NCBI RefSeq assembly: GCF_001368815.1
Contig: NZ_CTEI01000001.1
Coordinates: 868,001 to 932,000 of the forward strand
Source of the DNA: Paraliobacillus sp. PM-2
GTDB taxonomy: Bacteria > Bacillota > Bacilli > Bacillales > Amphibacillaceae
DNA length: 64,000 bases
Reading direction: 5' to 3'
Each line of letters opens with the position of its first letter. Position 1 is the stretch's first letter. The notes below the pieces were generated by a model, which did not search any database, was not told the origin of the DNA, and saw nothing but the letters and a program-made list of their open reading frames with translations. Shown here piece by piece: positions 9,485-18,070 of this stretch. A program made the translations under genes and the position numbers.

Positions 9485-10033
9485 ATGCTACATTGTATGC
9501 AAGTTGTGGGTTATAAAAATCGAGGAAAAACAACTTTAATAGAATATCTAGTTGCTTATTTTTGTGAAAGAAATCAGAAAGTAGCGTGTCTTAAGCACCA
9601 TGGACATGGCGGGGTTCCACTTGGGTGGGAGGCCACAGATAATGCTAGGCACTTAAAAGCTGGGGCAAGCTTTGCAGGTGTTGAAGGTGAATCTATGTTG
9701 CAGATTACTACAAACCAGGAGTGGAACTTAGAAACATTAATGAAGATATATGCTTTATTAGATATAGAGATTTTGTTTGTTGAAGGGTTTAAGAAAGCAA
9801 ATCAAGAGAAAATTGTAATGATTACACAGGAAGAAGATCTTGTATTATTAGAACAAGTATCTAATATCAAAGCCGTTGTAACAACGTTGGAACTGAATGA
9901 AAATATGTCTATTCCAGCATTTTATCCCAAGCAATGGAAACTATTAGCTCAATGGCTTGAGAAACAATGGTGTCTTTCACCTGATCAGAAGGAAACTTCT
10001 ACAAAAGATGATAAAAAAAGAAACAATAGTTGA
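9485..10033 (+). CDS. mobB: Molybdopterin-guanine dinucleotide biosynthesis adaptor MobB
   Basis: MobB is a P-loop GTP-binding partner of MobA. The N-terminus reads VVGYKNRGKTTLIEYL (Walker A GYKNRGKT), followed by VACLKHHGHGG, DNARHLKAGA and LFVEGFKK, all family features. The frame is open from 9401, but the ATG at 9485 has AAGGATGAG ahead of it and starts just before the P-loop, giving 182 residues. It stands alone between a Fnr box and a convergent terminator. Confidence 0.92.
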   Translation: MLHCMQVVGYKNRGKTTLIEYLVAYFCERNQKVACLKHHGHGGVPLGWEATDNARHLKAGASFAGVEGESMLQITTNQEWNLETLMKIYALLDIEILFVEGFKKANQEKIVMITQEEDLVLLEQVSNIKAVVTTLELNENMSIPAFYPKQWKLLAQWLEKQWCLSPDQKETSTKDDKKRNNS

Positions 10034-10044
10034 TTGTTTCTTTT
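10016..10044. terminator. Terminator between mobB and fnr
   Basis: An 11-bp A/T-rich stem (10016-10026 with 10034-10044) and 7-base loop overlap the mobB stop codon. It can serve the convergent mobB and fnr genes. Confidence 0.75.
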
Positions 10045-10057
10045 GATCACATGTATT

Positions 10058-10774
10058 TTAATCAATGTTGCACATTTCAATAGGACAATATTCACAGCCA
10101 ATTGCTTGCCGTAAATATTCCATTTGATGAATGGTGATTTTTCCTTGTTGATCGATAGAAATAATATGTTTTTTTCGGAGTTCTCCTAGCATGCGATTAA
10201 CACTTTCTCTTGTAGTTGCACAAAAGCTCCCTAATTCTTGATTGGTTAATGTCATATCTATCAAAATACCATCTTCTTTTGTAACACCGTAACTATTGGA
10301 TAATCGAATTAATGTAGAATATAGTGCACCTTTTTTTCCATTTAATAATAAGTCTCGTAGTTTTGATTGGAATTTTCGCATATGGTCACTTACCCAACGC
10401 ATGAATTCAAAGGTAAGTGCACTGTTAGACATCAATTCTTTTTCGAGTAAACTTTTTTTGATGACATAAACTTCGCCATCTTCAAGTACTTTACAGCTTA
10501 ATAAAAATTTGGGATCATCCGCAAATAAAGTTAACTCTCCAACAATGTCATCTTGTTTACATAATCGCAATAATAACTCTTTACCTTCTGTAGTAAGTTT
10601 GCTTATTTGTACTAATCCTGATTGAAGTAAGTATATCTCGTGTGCTTCTTCTCCCTCGTGAAAAAGATATTGATCTTTAAATATGTTTTTTTTCGTGCCG
10701 ATTGACATAAGTAAGTTACGTAATTCAGGTGAAATCATTTCTTCCTTAGGTTTTACTCTTGTCGGAATCTGCAT
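10058..10774 (-). CDS. fnr: Anaerobic regulator Fnr (CRP/FNR family, C-terminal iron-sulfur type)
   Basis: This 238-residue protein has a cyclic-nucleotide-like beta barrel (about 25-140), a dimer helix, and a C-terminal winged helix with TNQELGSFCATTRESVNRML as the recognition region. The last residues CEYCPIEMCNID hold three cysteines (C-x2-C-x4-C); in Bacillus subtilis Fnr the oxygen-sensing 4Fe-4S cluster is held by C-terminal cysteines of this kind, unlike the N-terminal cluster of E. coli. It is expected to activate nar, narK and its own neighbours without oxygen, and matching operators are visible at 9395 and 13180. Confidence 0.94.
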   Translation of the reverse strand: MQIPTRVKPKEEMISPELRNLLMSIGTKKNIFKDQYLFHEGEEAHEIYLLQSGLVQISKLTTEGKELLLRLCKQDDIVGELTLFADDPKFLLSCKVLEDGEVYVIKKSLLEKELMSNSALTFEFMRWVSDHMRKFQSKLRDLLLNGKKGALYSTLIRLSNSYGVTKEDGILIDMTLTNQELGSFCATTRESVNRMLGELRKKHIISIDQQGKITIHQMEYLRQAIGCEYCPIEMCNID

Positions 10775-10900
10775 AGAAAGAAGCCTCCTTATGAGGATGT
10801 TTCTTCTATGATAGCATATAATTAGCTTACTTTGATCATAAAAACATTACAATATAATGAATTTTTTAATATAAAAAGTATATAAAAAGGAGGGGCACTG

Positions 10901-11497
10901 TTGCGACAGTCTATTGTCGGTGTACTATTAGCAGGAGGGGAATCGCGTCGGTTTGGTAGGCCAAAAATGTTTGAAATGCATAAAGGAAAGCAATTTTATC
11001 GTTGTAGTTTAGATGCGATCAAGCCTTATGTTAATCATGTTTATATCGTTACCCAACCGCATTATGTTGATCGATTTGCAAATTTAGGTAATAATGTTGC
11101 TGTTATCACTGATTTACCATCTGTAAAAGGAAAAGGTCCACTTGCAGGGGTATTGACAGTGATGAACGCGGAACAAGCCACATGGTATCTAGTCATACCA
11201 ACAGACGTCCCATTTGTGGAACAACCCACCATACAAACAATTCTTAAACAATTACATGTAGGGTATCAAGCAGTTATTCCTACTTCGAACGGGAAAACAC
11301 AACCATTGTTTGGGATTTATCATTATACTGTAAAATCTATTATTCACAAGATGCTAAAGGAAGGAAGCAATGCAGCATATCAGTTATTAAATCAACTAAA
11401 GGTAAAAACAGTTAATATGGTTGATGAACAGTCCTTTATAAATATTAACGCACAACAAGACTATCATTATTTTATTAATAATAACTCGAAAGAATAA
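10901..11497 (+). CDS. mobA: Molybdenum cofactor guanylyltransferase MobA
   Basis: MobA transfers GMP to molybdopterin to make the MGD cofactor needed by NarG. The 198-residue protein opens GVLLAGGESRRFGRPK, the nucleotidyltransferase signature, and has the later metal-site region PTDVPF. There is no upstream ATG in frame; TTG at 10901 is the start because AAGGAGGGG lies 7 bases ahead of it. It is divergent from fnr across a 126-bp spacer. Confidence 0.94.
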   Translation: MRQSIVGVLLAGGESRRFGRPKMFEMHKGKQFYRCSLDAIKPYVNHVYIVTQPHYVDRFANLGNNVAVITDLPSVKGKGPLAGVLTVMNAEQATWYLVIPTDVPFVEQPTIQTILKQLHVGYQAVIPTSNGKTQPLFGIYHYTVKSIIHKMLKEGSNAAYQLLNQLKVKTVNMVDEQSFININAQQDYHYFINNNSKE

Positions 11498-11526
11498 ATA
11501 CGCACGTGACTTGTTTAGGCATCGAT

Positions 11527-11559
11527 AAAAGCACTACTTAATCATTAAGTAGTGCTTTT
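11527..11559. terminator. Bidirectional terminator between mobA and narK
   Basis: A 14-bp stem (11527-11540 with 11546-11559) with a 5-base loop has A's on its left and T's on its right, and serves both convergent genes. Confidence 0.88.
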
Positions 11560-11593
11560 ACTAGTATATTTTTATTTTAAATGCAAATAATAA

Positions 11594-13105
11594 TTAAATT
11601 TTTGCGTGCTCTTTTGCTACGGATAAATCATTAAATATACCAACGTAATATTTTACTTCACCTACATTGTTTTTTATTGCACTAATGGTCAACCATTGTA
11701 AATAAACATTTCCGTCTTTTCTTTTATTCCATATTTCGCCTTCCCAGAAATCATATTTATCTATCGATTCCCACATTGCATGATAAAAAGTGTTATCATG
11801 CTTGCCAGATTGTAAAATAACTGGGGTACTTCCAATCGCTTCATCTGGTTCAAAACCAGTAATCCTTGAAAATGCTGGATTCACACGTTGAATCACACGT
11901 TTTTTGTCTGTTAACATAATTGCCTCTGCTGTATTTTCTATAATTTGTTTTTCAATATTTTTTTCATCTTGATAATACATCCAAACAACAATGACAAAAC
12001 TAACTAATGCAAATTGTGATAATGCCATGAACCCAATAGAGTAATGACCAGTTATTTGTTCCACTGCGGTTAAGAGTAATGGTGGGAAAAATCCCCCCAA
12101 TCCACCTATAGCCGATACAATACCATTAACAATGCCTGCTTGTTTAGAAAAATGTAACGGAACAAGTTTAAATACCGTACCATTTCCAATCCCTGCTGTT
12201 ACAGCAACAGATAATGTACCTATTGTGTATAACGTTAATGTTGGTGAAAAAGATAAAATCACACCCGAAATGGTAATCCCGATAAACGTAAACATCAGAA
12301 TAATATAAGGATTAAACTTATCTGCAAGCCAGCCACCTAATGGTCGTAAGAAAGTCGCTATTGCAATGAACCCAGCTGTTCTAATTCCTGCATCAACTGC
12401 ACTTAGTTCAAAATGAACAGATAAAAAATTTGGTAAATACACTGTGAAAGCAACGAAGGAACCAAATGTAATGAAATAGAATAAACTTAAACACCATAGT
12501 GTAGCATTTTTATATACAGATTTGATTTGATCAGATAAAGAAACATGTACTCGCTTCTCGGTTTTATCGCCAAAAGCAATATTTAATCCAATGAATAAAA
12601 GTAGCAATAGTAAATAAGCTTGCACTGTACTAGACCAACCAATCATTGCTGCGATGACTGGTGCCCCGAACGAGGTAATGGCAGTCCCGATATTACCTAC
12701 TCCATAAATACCATTAACAAAACCATGTTTCTCCTTAGGGTAATACTTTGGTAAGGAAGTAACACCTACAGAGAAAACAGCCCCACCAACTCCAAGGAAC
12801 AATCCGCCAATAACTAAATCTAGAAAGGAGTTAGCCACACTAATAAAGTAAACAGGAAATAAAAGAATGAAGAAGCTAATAATAAATAGTATCCTTGAAC
12901 CATATCGATTCGTATAAAATCCAATTGGAACACGCAGAATTGAGCCCAGGATTACTGGTAGTGCAGTAATTAATGATACCTGTGCAGCGGTTAACTGAAT
13001 AGAATCTCGAATACTGGGCATTAAAGAGGATAGTAAAACCCATACCATGAACCCGATAATAAGACTAAATGTTTGTAAATTTAATTGTATTGTTTGTTTT
13101 TGCAT
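11594..13105 (-). CDS. narK: NarK-type nitrate/nitrite transporter with a C-terminal PAS domain
   Basis: Residues 1-380 form a 12-segment major facilitator protein of the NarK/NasA group, with the family glycine-rich segments (GLFLGVGGAVFSVGVTSLPKYYP and GIGNGTVFKLVPLHF) and the GxxxDR/NR loop variant FYTNRYGSR near residue 64. These import nitrate or exchange it for nitrite. Residues about 385-503 are a complete PAS plus PAC domain: IIENTAEAIMLTDKKRVI, VNPAFSRITGF, then WNKRKDGNVYLQWLTIS. Plain NarK ends near 400 residues, so the PAS tail is an addition. A Fnr box sits about 75 bp ahead of the start. Ligand of the PAS is unknown. Confidence 0.9.
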   Translation of the reverse strand: MQKQTIQLNLQTFSLIIGFMVWVLLSSLMPSIRDSIQLTAAQVSLITALPVILGSILRVPIGFYTNRYGSRILFIISFFILLFPVYFISVANSFLDLVIGGLFLGVGGAVFSVGVTSLPKYYPKEKHGFVNGIYGVGNIGTAITSFGAPVIAAMIGWSSTVQAYLLLLLLFIGLNIAFGDKTEKRVHVSLSDQIKSVYKNATLWCLSLFYFITFGSFVAFTVYLPNFLSVHFELSAVDAGIRTAGFIAIATFLRPLGGWLADKFNPYIILMFTFIGITISGVILSFSPTLTLYTIGTLSVAVTAGIGNGTVFKLVPLHFSKQAGIVNGIVSAIGGLGGFFPPLLLTAVEQITGHYSIGFMALSQFALVSFVIVVWMYYQDEKNIEKQIIENTAEAIMLTDKKRVIQRVNPAFSRITGFEPDEAIGSTPVILQSGKHDNTFYHAMWESIDKYDFWEGEIWNKRKDGNVYLQWLTISAIKNNVGEVKYYVGIFNDLSVAKEHAKI

Positions 13106-13179
13106 ATGCCGATATCCTTTCTAAAACGTTCCTTATTCATTTCTTATTTATAACAATAAAAAAAAAGATGCTGCTACAG

Positions 13180-13195
13180 TGTGACTTACTTCACA
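13180..13195. promoter_or_regulatory. Fnr operator upstream of narK
   Basis: TGTGACTTACTTCACA is an exact match to the Fnr/CRP half sites TGTGA-N6-TCACA. A TATAAA -10-like hexamer on the - strand (13147-13152) lies at a distance that would put the operator about 45 bp ahead of the narK transcript start. Confidence 0.85.
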
Positions 13196-13260
13196 CCATA
13201 ACAGCAAATAATTATCTTTTTTCTTTTATGCATCGAAATAGATAGGAACAGATAGGAACC

Positions 13261-13602
13261 TTAAATATCTTTAGCATAAGCCTCGTTAGGAATTTTAGTT
13301 AAGACGACATATAGGCTCGTTAATTGTTCACCAGTATTAGCAAAAGCTAGTTCTTCATCCTCTTCAACAGCAAGAAGATCGTTTTCTTCTACTTTTACTG
13401 TTTGATTATCTATAGTGAATTCGCCTGAACCTGTAAGGACTTGCAAATAAACCGTACTACCAGGGTGTTTATGAGCAGGTAAGGTTTGACCGGGTTGAAA
13501 GTTTAATACAAAAGCTGTGCTTGATTGATCTTTAAATACGATTCTTTTTGTGAATTGATTGGAATCGTAGGTGATGTATGATTTAAGATTTGCTTTTTCC
13601 AT
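13261..13602 (-). CDS. Small cupin-domain protein
   Basis: The 113-residue protein is a single cupin barrel with the first metal motif PGQTLPAHKHPGSTVYLQVLTG and the second motif around LLAVEEDEELAFANTGEQ. The second motif lacks the usual histidine, so metal binding may be partial. AGGAGG sits ahead of the ATG. It lies upstream of narK in the same direction, but the Fnr box between them suggests a separate narK promoter. Substrate unknown. Confidence 0.85.
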   Translation of the reverse strand: MEKANLKSYITYDSNQFTKRIVFKDQSSTAFVLNFQPGQTLPAHKHPGSTVYLQVLTGSGEFTIDNQTVKVEENDLLAVEEDEELAFANTGEQLTSLYVVLTKIPNEAYAKDI

Positions 13603-13702
13603 GATGGATGCCTCCTGTATTGAATTATTTTTATTATACTATTAGTATAACACTTTTTAAGTTTTACATGATTGATCTCACATTAAATAAGGTAGTAATC
13701 AT

Positions 13703-13739
13703 ATTATAATTGACATTGAGAATCATTGTCAATTATAAT
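13703..13739. promoter_or_regulatory. Fur-box-like palindrome upstream of the methyltransferase-flavodoxin pair
   Basis: Perfect 13-bp inverted arms (13703-13715 and 13727-13739) contain TGAGAATCATTGTCA (13717-13731), which agrees with the Bacillus Fur 7-1-7 consensus at 11 of 14 arm positions. It overlaps a TTGACA-like element 48 bp before the next gene. Iron control would fit the flavodoxin downstream. PerR or Zur boxes have the same general form, so the regulator is not certain. Confidence 0.6.
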
Positions 13740-13786
13740 ATTTATTATTAGCGAAATAAAATGTAGATGTTCAGGGGGAGTAAGAG

Positions 13787-14539
13787 ATGAGAAAAAGAGA
13801 GGTAGGACATACTTTTTTGGCTCGTATAGGTAAAAAAAGACTTCGGCCAGGAGGAAAAAAGGCTACAGAGTGGCTGATATCTCAAGGGAATTTTTCATCG
13901 GATACAAACGTACTTGAAGTTGCCTGCAATATGGGGACGACAATGATTGATTTAGTTAAAAGATACGACTGTCGAGTAACTGGTGTTGACGTGGATAAGC
14001 ATGCGTTAGCTAAGGCTAAAAAGAATATAGAAAAACATCATTTAGAGGAAAAAGTAACCGTTGTTCAAGCGAATGCAATGAAACTTCCCTTTCCTGATCA
14101 TTCCTTCGATGTAGTTATAAATGAAGCGATGCTTACGATGCTACCAAATGAAGCCAAAGAAAAGGCAATGAAAGAGTATTATCGTGTACTGAAAAAAGGT
14201 GGCAAATTGTTAACACATGATGTTATGCTAACAAAGTCAGATGAAGTAGTCGTTGATCAATTACGTCAAGCAATTAATGTGCGTGTTCAACCACTTACAC
14301 AACAAGATTGGCAACAAAGATTAGAAGCATCTTTTCAACATACATCGGTAATTTCTGGACCAATGACACTTTTATCACCAATTGGTATGATAAGGGATGA
14401 AGGAATCATTGGTGCTGTACGTATTATAAAAAATGCGTTAAAAAAAGAAAATAGACCAATGTTTTTACAAATGTTTCGGTTGTTTCGTTCAAAAAAAGAT
14501 GTGTTGCATTTCATAGCAATTTGTAGTGAGAAAAAGTAA
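13787..14539 (+). CDS. Class I SAM-dependent methyltransferase
   Basis: The 250-residue protein has motif I VLEVACNMGTTMIDL (about 43), an acidic motif II (GVDVDKHAL), motif III with QANAMKLPFPDHSFDVVI (about 90-107), and the downstream ALK-type region of the UbiE/SmtA group. The substrate cannot be read from the sequence. GGGGAG precedes the ATG. It lies 34 bp ahead of the flavodoxin gene behind the Fur-like site, so the two probably form an iron-responsive operon. Confidence 0.85.
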   Translation: MRKREVGHTFLARIGKKRLRPGGKKATEWLISQGNFSSDTNVLEVACNMGTTMIDLVKRYDCRVTGVDVDKHALAKAKKNIEKHHLEEKVTVVQANAMKLPFPDHSFDVVINEAMLTMLPNEAKEKAMKEYYRVLKKGGKLLTHDVMLTKSDEVVVDQLRQAINVRVQPLTQQDWQQRLEASFQHTSVISGPMTLLSPIGMIRDEGIIGAVRIIKNALKKENRPMFLQMFRLFRSKKDVLHFIAICSEKK

Positions 14540-14572
14540 CTAAATAGTAATATTACAAGGAGGTGACTCAAT

Positions 14573-15025
14573 ATGGAAAGCATAACAATTCTATACGCAA
14601 GCATGACTGGAAACACAGAAGAAATAGCTGAAATCATTGAGTCATATATTGAAAAGCAAGGAATAAAGGTAGAACGGTTTCAAATTGGATTTGATGGATT
14701 TGAGGTAGAACAGTTATTTGAAACGGACGGTGTCTTAATCGGTACATATACAGATGGGGATGGAGATCTTCCGTTTGAAGCTGAAGATTTATATGATGAA
14801 TTAGAAGAACTTGATCTAACTGGAATACCATTCGGTCTATTTGGTTCATGTGACTCGATGTATACATTTTACGGCGGTGCAATTGACTCATTTGAAACAT
14901 TAGTGAAAGAATGTGGTGCTAACATAGTGGTTCCAACGTTAAAAATCGAACTTTCTCCAGAAATAGAAGATATAAAAACGTGTGAATCGTTTGCTGCAAC
15001 ATTTATTGAAAAAAGTCAGAAATAA
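14573..15025 (+). CDS. Flavodoxin
   Basis: The 150-residue protein is a short-chain flavodoxin that carries FMN and replaces ferredoxin in electron transfer. The phosphate-binding loop ILYASMTGNTEEIAE is at residues 4-18, the GTYTDGDGDLP loop near 57 and the FGLFGSCDSMYTFYGGA FMN-binding stretch near 87. AAGGAGGTGA lies ahead of the ATG. Induction under iron shortage is common for flavodoxins and fits the upstream Fur-like site. Confidence 0.94.
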   Translation: MESITILYASMTGNTEEIAEIIESYIEKQGIKVERFQIGFDGFEVEQLFETDGVLIGTYTDGDGDLPFEAEDLYDELEELDLTGIPFGLFGSCDSMYTFYGGAIDSFETLVKECGANIVVPTLKIELSPEIEDIKTCESFAATFIEKSQK

Positions 15026-15026
15026 A

Positions 15027-15060
15027 AAAGAAACAGGCCCTTTAAACAGCCTGTTTCTTT
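15027..15060 (+). terminator. Terminator after the flavodoxin gene
   Basis: A 12-bp stem (15027-15038 with 15049-15060) begins 2 bases after the stop codon, with a T-run on the right arm. Confidence 0.88.
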
Positions 15061-15140
15061 AATACATTCGTTAATTTTTCCCAAATTGGCTTGAATTACC
15101 TCGTCGTTTTTGTTAATTTAAGGTAAAAGGAGGAGGGAAT

Positions 15141-15746
15141 ATGATGAAAAGAAGAGTGCGTTCGATTTTAGTTATCTTAGGTTTGTTTTCTTTAGGACTT
15201 ACATTACCTTTAGTGGTTCATGCAGCTACAGCAGACGATGTAGTAAATATGAGTTATGACAGTAGTGTTGATCGTTACTATGCATATGGTTATGGAAACG
15301 ATATGGATTCAAGATTCTTGCTTAATCCTACAACGGATTTAGGATATGACCGAAACATGTATCTTAATTTACGAAGTACGATGAAAGATAGTGTTTATCC
15401 ATATTTTCAGATTGCATATGATCCAAGCTATGTTAGATATAATTGGTTTGCAGTAAACATGGGACAAACATATCAAGATAACACTCCAGTTATAACTATT
15501 GCTCAAAAAGACTCGTCAACAGAACTTCTAACAGTTGATTACGGCTCCACATATAAAATCTATGACTCTGGTGATATAGCAAGTGTCACTGTAGCTATGG
15601 AAAGTCTAAAATCCTCATCTGAAGTTTATTATTGGAATGAAGAAAACTACAATGGTTATACTCTTGAGGCGGGATGGGATGATAACAATGTTACTGTTTA
15701 TAAATCTGCCCAAGTAGCTACTGATGATTATATGAGAATAAATTAA
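15141..15746 (+). CDS. Secreted protein of unknown function, Tyr/Asp-rich
   Basis: A Sec signal peptide is clear: two arginine-rich N-terminal residues stretches, a hydrophobic core (ILVILGLFSLGLTLPLV) and an AxA-like cleavage site at VHAAT near residue 28. The mature 170 residues are rich in Tyr, Asp and Ser (SSVDRYYAYGYGNDMDSRF) and look beta-rich. I recognise no family. AGGAGG precedes the start. The next gene, also secreted, follows after 20 bp, so they form a pair. Confidence 0.75.
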   Translation: MMKRRVRSILVILGLFSLGLTLPLVVHAATADDVVNMSYDSSVDRYYAYGYGNDMDSRFLLNPTTDLGYDRNMYLNLRSTMKDSVYPYFQIAYDPSYVRYNWFAVNMGQTYQDNTPVITIAQKDSSTELLTVDYGSTYKIYDSGDIASVTVAMESLKSSSEVYYWNEENYNGYTLEAGWDDNNVTVYKSAQVATDDYMRIN

Positions 15747-15766
15747 ATTCTAAGGAGGGATTAGTT

Positions 15767-16111
15767 ATGAAGAAGGGGTTAGTGTCGAAATTCACAGCAT
15801 TAATTTTAGGTCTTTCTATTAGCATCACAGGTATTAGTGTAACTGCCGAACAAGACTCTAATAAATTAGAAAATGAAAAAATTAATGCAGAATTCAAAGA
15901 AATGAAAGAAATGAATAAAAAAATTAAGAGTGGAAATTTAGAGCCGATTCCAGATGCTACCGTTATTTTGAAAGATAGTAAGGGAAATGAATTGTGGAAA
16001 GGTACAGCTAAAGAATACAAAAAGAATACAAAAGAAATAAGAGAAAAAGCGTTTGGTAAACAAAATAAAGAAAAAATAAAAAAAGAACAAAAAACTGATC
16101 TTCCCAAATAA
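15767..16111 (+). CDS. Small secreted Lys/Glu-rich protein, unknown function
   Basis: This 114-residue protein has a signal peptide (MKKGLVSKFTALILGLSISITGISVTAEQ, cleavage near residue 27) and a highly charged mature chain with one short beta-like segment (PDATVILKDSKGNELWKG) that resembles part of a carboxypeptidase-regulatory-like fold. The lysine-rich tail suggests binding to wall polymers or nucleic acid, which is only inference. TAAGGAGGG sits ahead of the ATG. Confidence 0.72.
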   Translation: MKKGLVSKFTALILGLSISITGISVTAEQDSNKLENEKINAEFKEMKEMNKKIKSGNLEPIPDATVILKDSKGNELWKGTAKEYKKNTKEIREKAFGKQNKEKIKKEQKTDLPK

Positions 16112-16148
16112 AAAGTAGGAAGCAATTTTAAAATTGCTTCCTACTTTT
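16111..16148 (+). terminator. Strong terminator immediately upstream of the group II intron
   Basis: A perfect 38-bp palindrome (16111-16129 with 16130-16148) touches the preceding stop codon and ends in TTTTTT. The intron 5' end begins only 5 bases further on. Confidence 0.9.
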
Positions 16149-16153
16149 TTAAT

Positions 16154-18047
16154 GTGCGCCCGGCATGGGTTATAACTTGGTGGTGAAAGTCCACTACAGG
16201 CTTGGCAGTAGGAACTGTTAGCCAATGGCAAGGGTGTCTATCGTGAGATAGAATCTGAAGGAAGTCGGAGGCAAAATCCCGAACTGACGAACAGAAATTG
16301 CATATAAGGCTGGCTTGGAACGGACGAGTTTGCATTACATAACGAAGTCCAATACTGCACGAATTCCATACAGTAAATGCAGCAGTTACATGGGAGGAAG
16401 GTTATAGCCCTTACCCGGGGAGGTCTTACAAGGGTCCCCGACAAGAGGAAAGGAACTTTCCACAGGGACAATCATGGCAGTGATGTTGTGATGAATTGTA
16501 AGAAGTCAGCAGAAGCCATAGTAGTCCTAAATGGATGAAGGGCTGAACAATAGTAATCTTGGAAACAGTGGAGGTGTGAGAAATGCAAAAACCACAGACA
16601 ACGTTTAAAGACGGCTGCCCACAAGAGAATAGGATGGAATCCAAAGGTATAGTGGAAGTGTGCAGTATTTCTTGCGGTGAAACTGATAGAAGAGATGGTG
16701 TGTACAATCTTATTCATAAAATCGTTGGTCAAAATAATCTAAATAGAGCTTACAAGAAAGTAAAAGCCAACAAAGGTTCAGCAGGTGTTGATGGAATGGA
16801 AGTTGAAGAATTATACTCTTACTTAGTCCTAAATAAGGAGTTACTCATTTCCCGAATTACTAATGGCTCATACGAGCCACAACCTGTTAAACGTGTGGAG
16901 ATAGACAAAGATGATGGTTCTAAAAGGAAATTAGGTATACCAACGGTTATTGACCGTTTTGTCCAACAAGCAATCCTCCAAGTTATAGAAGTAGATATTG
17001 ACCCATCGTTCTCAGAATCTAGCTTCGGTTTTAGACCAAATCGTAGTGCACACGATGCAATGAAACAGGCAAAGCAACTCTACGAAAATGGCTACCGCAC
17101 TGTAGTGGATATTGATATGAAACAATACTTCGACACCGTCAATCACGATAAACTTATGTATCACGTTGAAGAACATATCAAGGACTCAAAAGTCCTCCGG
17201 CTCATCAGAAAATTCTTGATGAGTGGAGTCTCCATCAATGGAGAAGTTTACCCAACGGAAGTGGGATGCCCTCAAGGTGGAAACCTTTCACCAATTTTGA
17301 GTAACATCTACCTTGACCAGCTGGATAAAGAACTAGAGAAGCGAGGGCACAGATTCATTCGTTATGCGGATGATTGTAATATCTATGTAAAAACGAGGAA
17401 GGCAGGAAATCGAGTGATGAATAGTATCACAAATTTCCTTGAAAATAGCCTAAAGCTGGTAGTGAACCGACAGAAGAGTGAAGTGGGAAGTCCAACGAAA
17501 CGGAAGTTCCTGGGGTTTTGCATACATTCAACAAAAGCAGGTGTAGGCTTCCGACCACATCATAAATCTAAGAATAAATTTAAGAAGAAACTTAAACAAT
17601 TAACCAAACGAAACCGTAGTGGTAGTATTCGTCAAATCATTAAAGAAATTAATGAAGTAACCACTGGATGGATTAACTACTATGGTATCAGCTATATGAA
17701 AGGCTATATCCAAAGCATCAATAAATGGATTAAGCGAAGAATTAGACAAATCATATGGAAGCGATGGAAGAAAGTTAGGACACGATACAAAAGTCTTATC
17801 AAATTAAAAATTCCCAAACAGAAAGCTTGGGAATGGGCTAACACACGAAAGGGATACTGGCACATAGCTTGTAGCCATATCCTACACAGAGCTATCAAGA
17901 ATGAAATTCTCGAGAAAGTTGGCTTGAAAGACCTTAACCAACTCCTCGAGAAAACACACTCAAACTATTGAACCGCCGTGTACGGAACCGTACGCACGGT
18001 GGTGTGAGAGGTCGGATAATCAACTAATGATTATCCTCCTACTCGAT
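16154..18047 (+). mobile_element. Group II intron with intron-encoded reverse transcriptase
   Basis: The 5' end reads GTGCGCCCGGCATGGGT, the conserved start of bacterial group II introns, and the first 430 bases are the structured domains I-III. The 3' end has a domain V-like hairpin (about 17970-18006, arms GCCGTGTACGG / CCGTACGCACGG) followed by domain VI (GGATAATC...GATTATCC, 18013-18035) and the terminal CTACTCGAT. The open reading frame lies in domain IV. The intron sits directly behind a rho-independent terminator, an insertion habit known for class C introns, though I cannot fix the class by eye. Exact 3' end is uncertain by 1-2 bases. Confidence 0.92.
16583..17971 (+). CDS. ltrA: Group II intron reverse transcriptase/maturase
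   Basis: The 462-residue protein has the RT palm with catalytic FIRYADDCNIYV (about 258-269), the earlier KLGIPTVIDRFVQQAI and VDIDMKQYFDTVNHDKL (first catalytic Asp), and CPQGGNLSPILSNIYL. The maturase (X) domain follows, about 340-440, with the conserved WINYYG. There is no C-terminal HNH endonuclease, so mobility would depend on reverse splicing without second-strand cleavage. The frame is intact, so the intron may be active. Confidence 0.95.
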   Translation: MQKPQTTFKDGCPQENRMESKGIVEVCSISCGETDRRDGVYNLIHKIVGQNNLNRAYKKVKANKGSAGVDGMEVEELYSYLVLNKELLISRITNGSYEPQPVKRVEIDKDDGSKRKLGIPTVIDRFVQQAILQVIEVDIDPSFSESSFGFRPNRSAHDAMKQAKQLYENGYRTVVDIDMKQYFDTVNHDKLMYHVEEHIKDSKVLRLIRKFLMSGVSINGEVYPTEVGCPQGGNLSPILSNIYLDQLDKELEKRGHRFIRYADDCNIYVKTRKAGNRVMNSITNFLENSLKLVVNRQKSEVGSPTKRKFLGFCIHSTKAGVGFRPHHKSKNKFKKKLKQLTKRNRSGSIRQIIKEINEVTTGWINYYGISYMKGYIQSINKWIKRRIRQIIWKRWKKVRTRYKSLIKLKIPKQKAWEWANTRKGYWHIACSHILHRAIKNEILEKVGLKDLNQLLEKTHSNY

Positions 18048-18070
18048 TAATACAAAACTTGTTGTATTCC

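Noticed and set aside
16111-16148. Terminator palindrome as an attachment site
   Set aside because: Its T-run and position against a stop codon fit a terminator.
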